64,000 nt of DNA, from assembly GCA_961205875.1 (NCBI GenBank), contig OY540821.1:4836001-4900000 (forward strand), given 5' to 3'. The notes under the pieces are model-generated. The model was given only the letters and a program-made list of their open reading frames with translations. It did no database searches and was not told where the DNA came from. Numbering within the stretch: the first letter of the stretch is position 1; every line of letters begins with the position of its first letter. Source of the stretch: Sialis fuliginosa. Its lineage: Eukaryota > Arthropoda > Insecta > Megaloptera > Sialidae. The position numbers and the translations under genes were made by a program. Below, piece by piece: positions 36,709-48,339 of this stretch.

Positions 36709-37992
36709 TCAATTTTTTAAATATCGTAAATTACTTTATTACCGTATATAGACAACTTTTAATATACATAGTAATAGCCGGTTGCATATATACCACAATA
36801 CAATATAATTTTGTTAGCAATTCAAATACGATGATTAAATTAAATTATTATTATTATTAAATCATTTTTTGTAGATCTCAACATAAGTAAGTACTTAACT
36901 CTACAAATGAAAATATTTTAAATTATTATGTAAGTATCAAACATGTAAATTTAATACGCAAATAATATTATTTGCGTGCATTGTCACCGAGAATTTAAAA
37001 GAGAAATGAAATGAATACAACATGGATTTTTTTAAACTAGTTACCTATTATTTAAAATATATAATTTATTCTTACCTTTAAACGTATCATATTAAAACTT
37101 GAAAACAAACTTATTTAAAACGAAAGTACATAACCTAAAAACTGATACCCGCGAACCCCGCGAATCATCGAATACATATTGTTTTAAATATTTTATAACA
37201 AATTACACTTCACATACCACACATACACTTGGAAAACGATTTTGTTTAGTATTTCTACCGAAATAAACTTTAAAATATTGTTTATGAGACATATTTTACG
37301 TTTTAAGAACTATCATTTCAAATTCGACAATACATATATAGGTACTTACTATGTTTACATAATATGGTAATTTATTGTTACATAAAACAGTTAAATATTA
37401 AATTACGTTTGATTTGTATTATTTTTTTAATTTAAGGAATTCCAGCGATCGTTCTTAACACGATAAACTAGCATTTCTTAATAAAATACACAGGTCAATA
37501 ATAGGACCGAAAAAATAAAAATAACACCCTAATATTTATATCTAATTTTATTTATATATGTAACTGTAACGCACGCTGTAACGTCTTGCTTTATTTTAAA
37601 CAATAAATAAATTATGTACCGAGTTTTTATTTTATTGATAACGTTTTAACATTTTCTATAATTAAACAAACAAATAAACTAACTTACCAGCAACCACATA
37701 CTTAACTCATTTCTTCCTTATTTAAGTACCACAGCAATATCCTACTAGAAAAAAATTAATATTTACCTGTACAGAATTAATAATTCAATATCAGTTGTTA
37801 TTTTTCCAATAAAACCATATAAAATATTCCACATTTCTTATATTATAATAAAATTTTCATACAAAAACATAACTAAATACAGTCAAACTTGGCAATATCA
37901 AAAAAAAAAAATCGAAAGCACTTGCACTCAGAAACCCAGAGTTTGACTGTACATACAAATAAACATTTAATAACAATGGATATTTATTATAC
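36709..37992. other. Convergent intergenic region, ACADSB and FMC1
   Basis: This is AT-rich DNA between two genes that point at each other. The 3' UTR of each gene should lie here. No repeats with clear ends and no ORF of interest were seen. Confidence 0.5.
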
Positions 37993-38307
37993 TTATTTCG
38001 GATCATGCGGTAACTTGAACCCGACTAAATTAGCAGTTTCCCTTATACTCCTTTCTCCTTTACCCTGATATTCCTTATTTATTTCATGGTACTTCCTCAG
38101 ACTTGACAGATAGCACAAATATGTGTGTGCAATATATTTCACTTCTTCTTGTGCCTTGCACAATTGTTGATCTGTGGTTTTGTACTTTTCGTACTGGTTA
38201 AATATATATTGAATCGGAAGAGAGTCTTTGAGGTTTCCTGTCGAGCTTACACGTCTTAATTCAGATGTTATTTGACGTAGAGTTCTTAGGTTATTTTGTA
38301 ACGCCAT
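37993..38307 (-). CDS. FMC1: Protein FMC1 homolog (ATP synthase assembly factor)
   Basis: A single-exon ORF of 104 residues, close to the human length (113). It is a small LYR-like helical protein of the mitochondrial matrix, needed in yeast for F1-ATPase assembly at high temperature. Family landmarks are an N-terminal LRxxxxELR helix (LRTLRQITSELRRVS), the CKAQEEVKYIAHTYLCYLSSLRK block, and the C-terminal GKGERSIRETANLVGFKLP segment, which matches the vertebrate GKGERS...LVGLKLP motif. Its start lies 76 bp downstream of the SRR1-like stop on the same strand, so the two may share regulation, although a separate promoter could also fit. No truncation was seen. Confidence 0.88.
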   Translation of the reverse strand: MALQNNLRTLRQITSELRRVSSTGNLKDSLPIQYIFNQYEKYKTTDQQLCKAQEEVKYIAHTYLCYLSSLRKYHEINKEYQGKGERSIRETANLVGFKLPHDPK

Positions 38308-38382
38308 TTTTTAGAGATAGTTTTAGGTTAGGATTCCTACGACATATAATTTATTATTATTAATATTTAAACCAATATATTA

Positions 38383-39288
38383 TTAATCTAAATTTAACTG
38401 TCCAATTTTATTTATAATAAATTCCGTATCTTCTGGATTATATTCTGGTTCTTTACAATTTTTCCAGAAGTCCGGAGCTAGCAATTTTAATTGTGTATCT
38501 TTAAAAACGTGAACTGATAAATCGTTAAATATATTCATGTATTTAAATGTATTTATTATACAAATTTCTGTAACGTATGGTGAAATATTTAAAATACACT
38601 CAGCTTCATCGTTTAATACATTTTTCGGGTTACGTTCGATAATTTCTGTGAAACTATTTGCAATTAAAATACAATCTTTTAATGAGGTACCCCAATTTGT
38701 CCACAGTAAATTGTTAGTTAATTGTTTTGGACAATGAGGCATAAAAACAATCGTTGGATTATTTAATTTAATTTTTCGTTTTCCTTCTTCATTTAATTTA
38801 ATCAATTCAAAACCTAACGATTCTAATATTTCACACTCGCATTTATAAAAAATAGGGTCATGTACGTACGATTTAACGTTAAACTTATCTTTTATACACA
38901 GTAATAATGCTAATTGGTATCGCGATGACATAGAGTTTGCGATATTTCCTAAACCATAAGAAACTATCTCTTTAATTTCTGGGTTACCTAAAGTATCGAT
39001 TGCTTCTCTAATTGTTGCTGAGAATGATTCGTAGAAATCTGATTGTACAATGTCGTCTTTCGCTGATAGGATTCTTCTGAATAGGGAAAAAGTTAGGTTA
39101 AGTTATGTCATACTTAAAAATAATTTCCAATATAAAACGTACCTCAGTGCTATTGCTTTATCAATAGTAGGGTCGTCAGTTTCGAAGTTATTATCACCGT
39201 TGATAATTGATTTTATTCCAATTTTCTTACTTTTCCGTCTTGAAGACACGAGTTTAAAATCTTCTTCTGAATTATGACATTTTGCCAT
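38383..39288 (-). CDS. SRR1-like protein
   Basis: Two exons (39288-39143 and 39076-38383) give 279 residues. SRR1 domain landmarks are all present: SYGLGNIANS...YQLALLL, VHDPIFYKCECEILESLGF, and FMPHCPKQLTNNLLWTNW. The family is named after Arabidopsis SRR1 (a light and clock regulator). The animal protein (SRRD) has been linked to heme biosynthesis and circadian output, but its biochemical role is not settled. The N-terminus is basic and Ser/Lys-rich (SSRRKSKKIG). I chose the ATG at 39,288 because the longer open frame has no upstream ATG. It is divergent with DNLZ (274 bp between starts) and lies just upstream of FMC1 on the same strand. Confidence 0.88.
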
Positions 39289-39562
39289 AACGTACAAAAT
39301 AAATTAGGAAAAATTAGTTAATTGAATAAAATTCAGATTGGAACGAAATATTTCGTTTGTGTCGTATAAAATTAAAAATAATGGATTTGAAGTAATAAGT
39401 AAACCTACTTTTAAATAAATGTAAATATGTGTTACAAACGTACTTAACGTTTGCATGTACAGAAGAACATTCCGCTGAAAATTTATGAAGTATGGAGATT
39501 TGAAGTAGAATTTATTTTATACGTAAATTAATTGATAAAAGCGAAAATAAATATCATATAAA
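39289..39562. promoter_or_regulatory. Candidate bidirectional promoter, SRR1-like and DNLZ
   Basis: Only 274 bp separate the two start codons, which point away from each other, so both promoters must lie here or overlap the 5' UTRs. I see no clear TATA box in good position for either gene, as is usual for housekeeping-type divergent promoters. Confidence 0.5.
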
Positions 39563-39988
39563 ATGTCTTTATTAAGAAACTTGAGACGAACTACGAGATT
39601 GTTACAACATTTGAAGTTTTCAACTCGAGTAGTGACAAATTCAAATATTTATTTGAAATTTGAAAGTAACCGGAATTTTTGTAACACAGTTCAAGAAACT
39701 AAAACAAGTATACCTTTAGGAAAATTAGAAGGAAGATTACAGTTAGTTTTTACATGTAAAAAGTGCAATACGAGGAACATTAAGTTTATATCGAAACAGG
39801 CCTACGAAAAAGGTGTCGTTATTGTTAGATGTGACAGTTGCGAGAATAATCATTTAATAGCTGATAATTTAAAATGGTTCACGGATATGGGAGATAAAAG
39901 GAACATTGAAGATATACTTGCAGAAAAGGGGGAGAAAGTCAGGAAGATAAATATCGATGAAAACGATCTGGAAATCATTGAGAAATAA
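39563..39988 (+). CDS. DNLZ: DNL-type zinc finger protein, mitochondrial (DNLZ/Zim17/HEP)
   Basis: A single-exon ORF of 141 residues. Zim17/Tim15/HEP proteins keep mitochondrial Hsp70 (mortalin) soluble and active for protein import and Fe-S cluster work. The N-terminus (MSLLRNLRRTTRLLQHLKF) is rich in Arg and Leu without acid residues, as expected of a matrix targeting peptide. The zinc ribbon has the two CxxC knuckles CKKC and CDSC, followed by the signature region NNHLIADNLKWFTD, the DNL-type motif. Length and layout fit the family. It is divergent from the SRR1-like gene, and two other mitochondrial genes (FMC1, ACADSB) lie nearby. Confidence 0.93.
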   Translation: MSLLRNLRRTTRLLQHLKFSTRVVTNSNIYLKFESNRNFCNTVQETKTSIPLGKLEGRLQLVFTCKKCNTRNIKFISKQAYEKGVVIVRCDSCENNHLIADNLKWFTDMGDKRNIEDILAEKGEKVRKINIDENDLEIIEK

Positions 39989-40409
39989 TTTGTAAAATGT
40001 TGTTATAATATTTATTACAAAAATGTACAAAATATATTTATATTTGGCAAATAATTGTTGATTAAGTAAACACTCCTTATTTTAAGTAACTTTCACACAT
40101 AATATATATATTTTTCATGGCACAAGTCGTACATATATTTTTCTGAGCACCACAGATATTAATATTATTATTAGTACAAATAAAATATCTTAAGACTAAT
40201 TTTATTGATACTTTTAAGAGGGGTGATTTAAAAATATAGATAACTGAATTAAGGCAAATCATTAAAAAACATAAGATTTCTACATCCCTCTACACATTTT
40301 GAGGACATTATGAAAATGAAACTATTTTTGCACTTTTATAACAGAGTTTCTAAAACTTTTTTTCAGATTACAGAACACATTAATTTTTTTTCTTCAGATC
40401 TCTTAAAAT

Positions 40410-41000
40410 AGACCAGGCGCCAGGTTTGGATATTTTTTTTCATTTGGGGTGGAGGAAAGACAAAAATCATTGATTTCTTAGCTTTCTTTCAACTTTACGA
40501 CAAAAATAGTTAAGTATAAAATGAGAACTAATTAAATTCTCTACAAAAAAGGTTCTATACATATTTTTCGTCAGATTTGTACTTTAGTGAATAATGACCA
40601 TCTGATTTTTTTAACATTAAAAGTGTAAAAAGAAATTTTAACAAATTCAAATGGTTGTTATTCGGTGAAGTACAAATCTAACAAAAAATATGCATATAAT
40701 CTTTTTTGTCAAGAATTTGATTGGCTTTCATTTTGTATATTACTAGTTTATTGTCAAATTGCAAAAAAGCCGAGAAATTGTCAAAAACTGATTGTTGTCC
40801 TTTACCCCACCCCGAAGGGTAAATTCAGATTACCATTACTCGGTGAAGTACAAATCCAACAAAAAATATCCATAGAACCTTTTTTGTAGAGAATTTAATT
40901 ACCTTTCATTTTGTATACAACTATTTTTGTCGTCAAATTGCAAGAAAGCTGAAAAATCAGCAAAAACTAATTTTTGTCTTTTCCTTCACCCTGGAGAGGA
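40410..41000. repeat. Three-unit repeat, one inverted and two direct
   Basis: Units of about 150-190 bp: 40,655-40,810 and 40,840-40,995 are direct repeats (shared GGTGAAGTACAAATC and 'ttttgtatat/ac...cta'). About 40,425-40,600 is a reversed copy. It starts downstream of the DNLZ 3' end. It may be a foldback element with one arm duplicated. Confidence 0.6.
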
Positions 41001-41530
41001 TTTCTTATCGATACTAAAATAATATAGTCAGAATTATTCCAACTTAACGTCTGGCCTGTAAATGATGTGCTCTGTGGTAAACATTTTCAGAAACACTGTT
41101 TTTATTTTATTTACATATAAAATTAAATAGAAATATAACACTTTGTTAATAAAGATAAAATAACTACACCCTATATAATAAATGACACATGACTCCATCT
41201 TTATTACAAATCAAACACAAATCAGCACCCTGTATCAAGATTAGTTATTTACCATTTATTAAATCGGGCATGTGGATAAAAAATATAATACTTACTAAAA
41301 TCACGTAATTTAAAAATAAAATAAACTATAATAACAAAACTGACGTCAAGTTTTAAGGCACAAAAAATACCCCAAGCGACAATAAAAGGGTGTTGAAGAA
41401 ACAAAAAGTTACGTAAATAATTTTCCTATATTACTTTCCCAGATACAAATTGTTTACGTCACTTTTATTACACATAACTTTAAATCCTTGACAAATAACA
41501 ACACAGCATTGAAATGCAACCATTGAATGA

Positions 41531-41690
41531 GCCTGCATTCCCTTAGCAAAATTTAATAGTTAAAATCTCTGGTAGTTTGTTACATAACCTAAAAATAAAA
41601 ATCACAACAATCCTATGTTGCAACAATCAGTAATTTGTTAGGTTATGTAACAAACTTATAGGGTTTTCAACTATTGAGGGAATGCTGGCT
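41531..41690. repeat. Small foldback, about 160 bp
   Basis: Left arm phrases GCCTGCATTCCCTTAGC and 'gtttgttacataacct' pair with AGGTTATGTAACAAAC and 'gagggaatgctggc' on the right. There is no coding content. It lies downstream of both DNLZ and the Dok 3' end. Confidence 0.6.
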
Positions 41691-41991
41691 AAAGTGCCAG
41701 GCTGATTCATTTATACATTTTAAATTTTCAAGGTCCACGCAGTAACATTACAACACTTTGTCAAAGATTTATCTGCGTAATTCAAATATTTTATAAATTT
41801 AATTACAACTGAATAACGTTAATTCTTTTTTGCTCTCCTGTAAGTAACGTTTTTTAAGAAAAATAGTGTCTTTTACGTCACGATCCATTTTAAAACCGCT
41901 TTTAAACTGACTATTATGAATGCATTGCATCTACTTTTTTAAATCAAGATATGATTGTACTTTAAAATACTTCAACCCGGACCCATTAAGA

Positions 41992-44507
41992 CTAGACTCT
42001 CTTTGGCTTACTGATAACGGCATACGCCGTCTCGTTTATAATATTATGCGGTATACCCTCGCACTGCAATACTACATTGTTTGCCAGCGCCTGCTTGACG
42101 CTGTTCTTGCCATCTGCAAGTCCGTCATTCTTTGATGATCTCCTGATCATCCCATACCCAAGATGTGAGTCATCTGCAGACCTAACTGCTTCCATTTTAG
42201 TGTCGACGTTGATCACGTCATACGCGTACCAAGCAGGTGGCTCGTTGTCTTCACATTTGATGCATCTGTCTGATGTCACTGTTACCTGTTTGTGTTTAAT
42301 AATGTTAGGTTATGGGTTTCAAAAGTAATTTAAAATTAAATATTCACAGTGGCGCCGAAACCAATTTTTTTCTGGGGGGGGGGGGGGCAGTACGTCATAT
42401 TTTTTAAACTAAAAATGAATAATACAAAAATGTTTGATTGTGAATTTTCAACTAAAGTTTCGTCAATTTAACCAGGGCTTTGAACCGTTATTTTTTTCGT
42501 TTAGGTTTTCGTTCCGGTTCGAGTAAAAAAATATATTTCGGTTCGGTTCCGGTTTTTGTTCCGAAAAAAATAACGGTTTTTCTGGTTTTTGGTTCAGCTT
42601 CAGTTCAAAGTCCTGGATTTAACTATCGTGAATAAAATTCTGACACCTACCTGCTTATAAGAAGACGTCGAAGCACTTGGTTTTTTGCAAACATCTTCAA
42701 GAGTAGGTTCGACATGCACCTCTTCATAATCATTTATATCAAAATCTCCAAACGAAGCCTGCGGCTTTACAACCATCACTTTCTCCCCCTTTTCCCCCTT
42801 ATCCTTCCCAATCAGTCCATGCATAACTGTCGTATACCCAGGCCTCACTTTAGTAAGCTTGCTCGGTGCCGAAAAGAACTGCAGCTTGTCATAATTTTCA
42901 TCATCTTCTTGACACTGTATCTGCGTGATTATTTTCGATGCTTCTTGGAAACTTGGCCCCTTTCGATTAGGCTCTTTTTGTTGTTGTTTGGGCCACTGCG
43001 TCTCTTCGAGGAGGTTGTTTTCAAGGACGGTGCTGTAGTTTTCTGTGTGGTTTACGTCATCTACTCCCAGCGTACGCCATGCGTCGTTTCTTACTTCGAC
43101 GATGTCGTAATTGAGGTTTTTGGGGTTGTCTTCAATGAGCTCGTAGTCGGGGGTTTCTGGGATTTCTGTTTTGGTTGGGACGTTCTTACGTGGAGGTTTG
43201 TTGGGGATGATTTTTTTCAATGGTTTCTATAAAAGAATATTTGTAATGAATTAAACAAGTCTAAATTAAGGAATCAAAATCAGTTTCTTTAAATATAATT
43301 AAAAACTGCAGACAGAATTATTATTATCAAAACTCACCTGACTGTCAGGGAACATAACTGGCATATTCTTCTTATTCTGACACGATCCTCCTACATTACT
43401 TTCCAGCGTAGACATCTTAGAACCCACTGTCTTAGCCGTAGTCGACAAAAACTTTGATGTAATTGGTAAACCTGTCATTCCAGTAATACCCGTTTGACTT
43501 AATAACGACGGCTGATTATACGAAAACGGTTGCTGGAAACTTGATGACGAGAAAGAAGATGGATACGTAGGAGATGACGGGGTTGTCAGAGATATAGGAC
43601 TCCGGGATCTTGCTTCCATACTAACCGCAGCTTGAAATTGGCCTTCGATTGTGTTCAGTTGATTCACAGAGTTCGGCGCTGAATCTTCAGGTTTTGTTTT
43701 CATCATTGACTTCATCTTCGTTGATAAACATCGAAAGATCTCTTCACGGTTTGAGTGCTCCAAGTGGAACTTACCTTCTCCAGATTGACACTTTCGTCCT
43801 GCTTCAAACGTAAATTTCCCATTTGAATAGCCGTATCTTCGTATGTACTTGTACGGCCATGTGTATAGAAGATTATCATTCGACGGGAAGCGCAATTGCA
43901 TCTCGGTGTTAGTTAGCACAAGCGTATATGTTACTGGTTGCAAGCCACAACGTTCTGAGGCGTCCGATGAGCTAAGATGTACTGTGAATACACCTTCACC
44001 GCTAGAGCAGTATAATTCATTGTCTTCTACTATACTTTGTGCTCTGTAAAAGAACAATCAGTAGTAATTTAATTTATCTATTTTTTTTTTATTGTTTACC
44101 TCGAACTATCATCTTTAAAGGCAACGTTTTGTAAATTAACAATCCACTCTTGTAATTCTTTTCCGTCTGTAGCACCAAACGTATTGTTCCATGTTTTTGT
44201 CACAATTTCAAACGTAGTTGTGTCTTTTTGAGCAATTTTAACACAACCGTCTAGTGTTAAGATTTTCGAGGTCCCTGTACCTATAATTGAAATATCATTT
44301 GTGCTCGTATCGTAAACTTCCAGTCTTTCCATCCCGAATCTTGAAGCAGCAAATAGAGCACAGAATTTCAACTGCCATGCTTTCTGAATTTAAAATAATC
44401 ATTAGTTTTGTATAACTTGTAAATATGTTTTAACTTACTTTTAAAACAATCTTCCCTTGGGGTGGAAAAAGTAATATTCCAGCGTGTACTGGCTTTTCAA
44501 CGTTCAT
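41992..44507 (-). CDS. Dok: Dok family adaptor (downstream of tyrosine kinase)
   Basis: Five exons on the minus strand: 44507-44439, 44383-44100, 44043-43338, 43226-42651, 42285-41992, all in phase, 642 residues. Dok proteins are membrane-recruited adaptors that bind activated tyrosine kinases and pass on or dampen Ras/MAPK signals. An N-terminal PH domain (about 1-117) begins HAGILLFPPQGK. An IRS-type PTB domain (about 120-225) is shown by RRYGYSNGKFTFEAGRKC followed by SGEG. The tail is long and disordered with several likely phosphotyrosine sites: TPDYELIED, NYDIVEV, ENYDKLQF, NDYEEVHVEP and WYAYDVINV, plus a basic proline patch (NKPPRKNVP). It looks complete. The stop (TAG) is at 41,994-41,992. 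A small hAT-like MITE sits in intron 4, about 35 bp beyond the donor. Confidence 0.92.
42350..42395. repeat. CAGTGGCG end with poly-G in Dok intron 4
   Basis: CAGTGGCGCC is followed by about 15 G within 25 bp, the same pairing seen in the MITEs at 23,021 and 50,184. No matching second end was seen, so it is probably a truncated copy. Confidence 0.5.
42473..42615. mobile_element. Short hAT-like MITE in Dok intron 4
   Basis: The ends are CAGGGCTTTGAAC and GTTCAAAGTCCTG (one internal mismatch). Flanking 8-mers AATTTAAC and GATTTAAC agree at 7 of 8. The interior is made of GGTTCGGTT/CCGGTTTTTG-type repeats. It is 143 bp long. Confidence 0.8.
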
Positions 44508-47500
44508 TTTTGTTCTCTATACTATAAACAATTTTAATAAGATTGTGGAATCAACTCATATTTATCAGTCCACAGGGAAAATTTAAAGAAGTTTGACATA
44601 TCACATCAAACAACAGCATTGTTGCCACATTGAAGGTTGAGTCAATGTCAAAATAATTTATAAAATAAATGAAATCAAGGCATAAAATCTGATAGACAAT
44701 GTAAATACAAATAAATGTAGTCGATTATTAATTCTCATAGTTTAAAATTATGTTTTGTATCAATAAATTATATACATCCATAAAATGCATTTGGCAACAC
44801 CGTTGTTTATCACGATTATCAAAATACTACCGGAAATGATTCATTTTTTAAAAAAAACCACAGCATTCTGCCGCATTTATCATTTATTTTAAAATTTTGT
44901 GGTGTTTGTGTAATTTATACAAACTGATTATATAGTTAATTAACAAAACTTAATTTATTTGATATATCATTACATTTAAATATGTTTTCTATTAATAAAA
45001 TAAAGATTTTAATTATAATAATTATAGTATGTATATTGATTAGTAGAAAAATATTCAAATGAGTCAACAAACAAAATTATTGTATTCTATTTGTTATTTT
45101 TAAAGATACATGTTATTCGAAGACGCTGTAATTATCTTTATAACGATAATTAATTCTTAAATAAATTTCAGCACGACCTACAGTAATTATATACATAGAC
45201 ACACAATACATCATCATATATGATGAATTATTAGAACGAAAATGACCGACCTTGTCGTTATTTTCCTAAAATAATCGATAAAACGGACCTAGCGTTATAA
45301 TAAACACGCTTGTTTTTAATGTACCTGTCTATAAGAACATATATAGGTAATATTTTGTATGTTATACAGTGGTAGTTAATTTATATGTAAATTGGAAGTT
45401 CTATGTAAAGCAGATTAGAACTAGGGTCAAAATTTGTGTGAATAAAAAACATTCTTTTAGGGCAGGGGTTATTTTAAGAAAATGTTTCAATTACACATAC
45501 CTTTTTTTGCTTTTTTTGCTCTACACGTACATCTTTTTTTTAAGCATAAGGAAAAAAAAGAAAAAAAAAAGCCCTTAAATTTTTTATATTAATATCTTTC
45601 TTTTAAAATTAGGACAAAATAACAATACTCAATATTTTAACACAAAACGTATGAAACTTTCAATAATAAGTAAAGTAACTACATAAAGTATATAAAAAAG
45701 ACACTGTTTTAATACCATTGGTACGCGAAAATTGTCAAACACTTCATGAGACTACAAGATAATTGTCAGATAGGTTAGAATCCTTATTTAGTAAATTTTG
45801 CTGGCTCGTTTATAATACCGGACATTACACTTTTTTATATTTTTCTTTCTATTTGTAATTTTTCAACTACACAAATTAGCTTTTACAACTGCAGTTTTCA
45901 TTTTTGGAAATGCAGAAACAAGCTACAACTACAAACTAAAATAATCACTATTTTAGGGCTTAAATTGTAGCTTGATGCAGAGCTTTTAAAAGCTGTTGAG
46001 TGTTTTTTTATGACATTATAGGAGGATCAAAATTTTGTTTTTCTCCTGAAGGGCCAACTTAAAAAAATAAAAAATGTTTAGAACTACCCCAAAACATACA
46101 AATAAATCATTTTTATAACTTTTAATGATTTGTGTTTTTTTTTTTTTTGGTTCGGCGGTTTTTTTTAAACTAAAAAATATGAAAAATTCTAAAAATAATT
46201 TCTTTGTATTACTTGATTAATTCTAAGCACTTTTTATTTTACAACTTTCAAATTTATCTAAAAGTTGATCCTTTAGCAAATAAAAATATAAATAAACATA
46301 CTATTCTTATAAATAACAAATTAACATTTTGGAAATGCTTCTAATTAACAAAACCGTAATTAGAGGCCCTGAGGTCCTGAGGCAAGAAGTGATCGAGGGG
46401 CCCTTTATCTTCCCACTTTCGTTTGTTCAAAGGCCCCGGGCACTACCCCGGCGGTAGTTACGGCCCTGCTAATCAATCAAGGAATACATATGAAACTTTT
46501 TTAATTTCTCAACTGGAAGTTATTGTAATCGGTCCGAAAATCAAAAATTTCAATATTTTAAATACTAATAAATAAGTCTATAATTCATGTTGCCTTGGAA
46601 ACAAATGCAATTAAATTTAAATTGTCAGATTAGTTATTTTAAAAACAAATGCAATTTAATTCAAATTGTCAAATTAGTTATTCTAAAAATGTTAACATTA
46701 GGATATTAGAAAACTAATATTCATTACAAAGGTGAGTTTTATTTCTGACCAATTCTATTAAAATTTTTCATGTACATATTAAAAAAATATTCATATAAAC
46801 TATACGGAAATAATAAATAATCAGTATTCAAGTATTTATAATCATACCGTGTTTTGGGAAGTTGATTGTGTGGACCTAAAGGGTCTCACCCCATCCCAAG
46901 CTTGTATTTGCATGATTTGGTACGTTTTTTCATTACTCGAAAACCCTTCCCTTAAACTAATTTAAGTACAATTTAAGCAAAATGATTTTTTTTATCAACA
47001 CAATATAAGTACTTACAAAAAAAACCATATTTTATTATGGCTCATGATAATATTTTAATTATTATGAAAAATGTTAACTTTAATAAGTTTAGGGATAGTT
47101 TTAGACGCACCCTGTACATGCATACCCAATGTAGGGGTTGTAAACGAGGAGTTAGTTTCAGTACTATTCAGTTTTTCCTTGAGGTAGCTGCAAATCGATT
47201 TTACACGTGAGGAAAAACGCGCGAAAATTTAAACAAGTCAAAACAAAAAATTTAATGACAGTGACTAGATCACGAAAATGAAGTTTCAAGAAAAAGTTTA
47301 TCAAATTTTTACTACTCTTAAAAACGAGTTGAAAGTGTTACTTCTCGGTGAAAAAATTGAATATGCAAGAATGAAGAGTAGTAATGAATAAAAGTGTTAA
47401 TAAAAATTACGAAAAAATACACAAATGAGGGTGAAAAAGTATATTAAATATAAGAAAAAAATTGTTTATAATTTAATTTTAATTTGTTAAGGTTGTGATC

Positions 47501-47819
47501 ATAATCTATAATAATAAAATATCTTTGCTTGATTAAAAAATATAATATATTTAATAAATTAAAAATAAATTTATAAATTTTTGTATAAAATAAAAATATT
47601 ATTATAAATCCATTAAAAAAAAAGTTCTAAATATCTTATATAAATAAATAAGTATAGAACCATAGAAAAACTTTATTTATTAAATAGACAAATTCACATA
47701 AATTAATGTTAAATATATGATATTAGGGATCATAAAAGAGTTGTGCCTTTTGGGGTTCCACCCCTCCATGATTATAAAAACATATATAAAATTAAACAAA
47801 CTAAATAAATAAGATCGCA
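44508..47819. other. Divergent intergenic region, Dok and PLD3-like upstream exon
   Basis: The DNA is AT-rich. It contains a diverged GTAGTTGTA-type hAT MITE relative (about 45,465-45,965), a remnant of repeat family A (45,725-45,835) and a GC-richer patch at 46,365-46,470 of transposon character (GGCCCCGGGC phrases). No additional exon was found. The Dok promoter should lie in the first few hundred bases. Confidence 0.5.
45725..45835 (+). repeat. Repeat family A remnant
   Basis: It ends in TTTATAATACCGGACATT and shares 'ataattgtcagataggtt' with the remnant at 57,270. It is heavily diverged from the copies at 1 and 61,565. Confidence 0.5.
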
Positions 47820-48176
47820 ATGCCACATTTTTGGGACAGTTTTACGAGCTTTGGAAGTTCCAATAGACCTCAGCACAATTTACAAGAAGGCCTTTTCCAG
47901 ATAGCTACCCAAACGTGTCAGTTATTGGTGCAGGTCAACAATACAAACAATATTAGTTATGGGAACAATGCGACTAATATACAGTGTTCGAGTTTTGTAC
48001 AGTCGCGCGGTGATTCGGGTCCTTCAACGTCGTCGACATGGGGGTCGAATAATAGAAGTCCTGCAACGGCCGAAGAGGATCCTGAGCAGCTGGTGGTGTT
48101 GATTCCACCTGCTGCAGATGATAAGACGTTGGTCAGGAAAGGGTCAACTTTTGGGAGATATAAACATCGCTTATCG
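47820..48176 (+). CDS. Candidate alternative first exon of the PLD3-like gene
   Basis: The ATG opens 119 codons and ends exactly at a strong donor (TCG|GTGAGT) in phase 0, the phase needed by the exon at 61,192. The peptide is low in charge and rich in Asn, Ser and Gln (LLVQVNNTNN, PSTSSTWGSNNRSPATAEE) and ends PEQLVVLIPP...RKGSTFGRYKHRLS. This looks like a cytosolic, disordered N-terminal tail of a type II membrane protein. Base composition is clearly coding-like compared with its surroundings. The join to the PLD gene 13 kb downstream is inferred from phase, strand and the lack of other partners. It could instead start an unrecognised gene. Confidence 0.55.
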
Positions 48177-48339
48177 GTGAGTTATTTACCTAAATTATTA
48201 ATTGTTAATAATTAATATTAAATAATTGTTAAATTTATGTAACTTTATGTAAAATTTAACAATTCTTTTTATTAAGTATAGATTATTAAATTAGTGTAGG
48301 TATAGGTATTGCAATATCGAAAATTTCAGTTCAGATTGA

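Noticed and set aside
38537-38737. 66-codon plus-strand ORF
   Set aside because: Antisense to the SRR1-like second exon.
42714-43232. 172-codon plus-strand ORF
   Set aside because: Antisense to Dok exon 4, whose frame has phosphotyrosine motifs and correct splice sites.
43843-44049. 68-codon plus-strand ORF
   Set aside because: Antisense to the Dok PTB exon.
42651-44383. IRS (insulin receptor substrate) instead of Dok
   Set aside because: PH plus IRS-type PTB also fits IRS proteins, but the short length (642 residues) and the lack of repeated YMxM motifs favour Dok.
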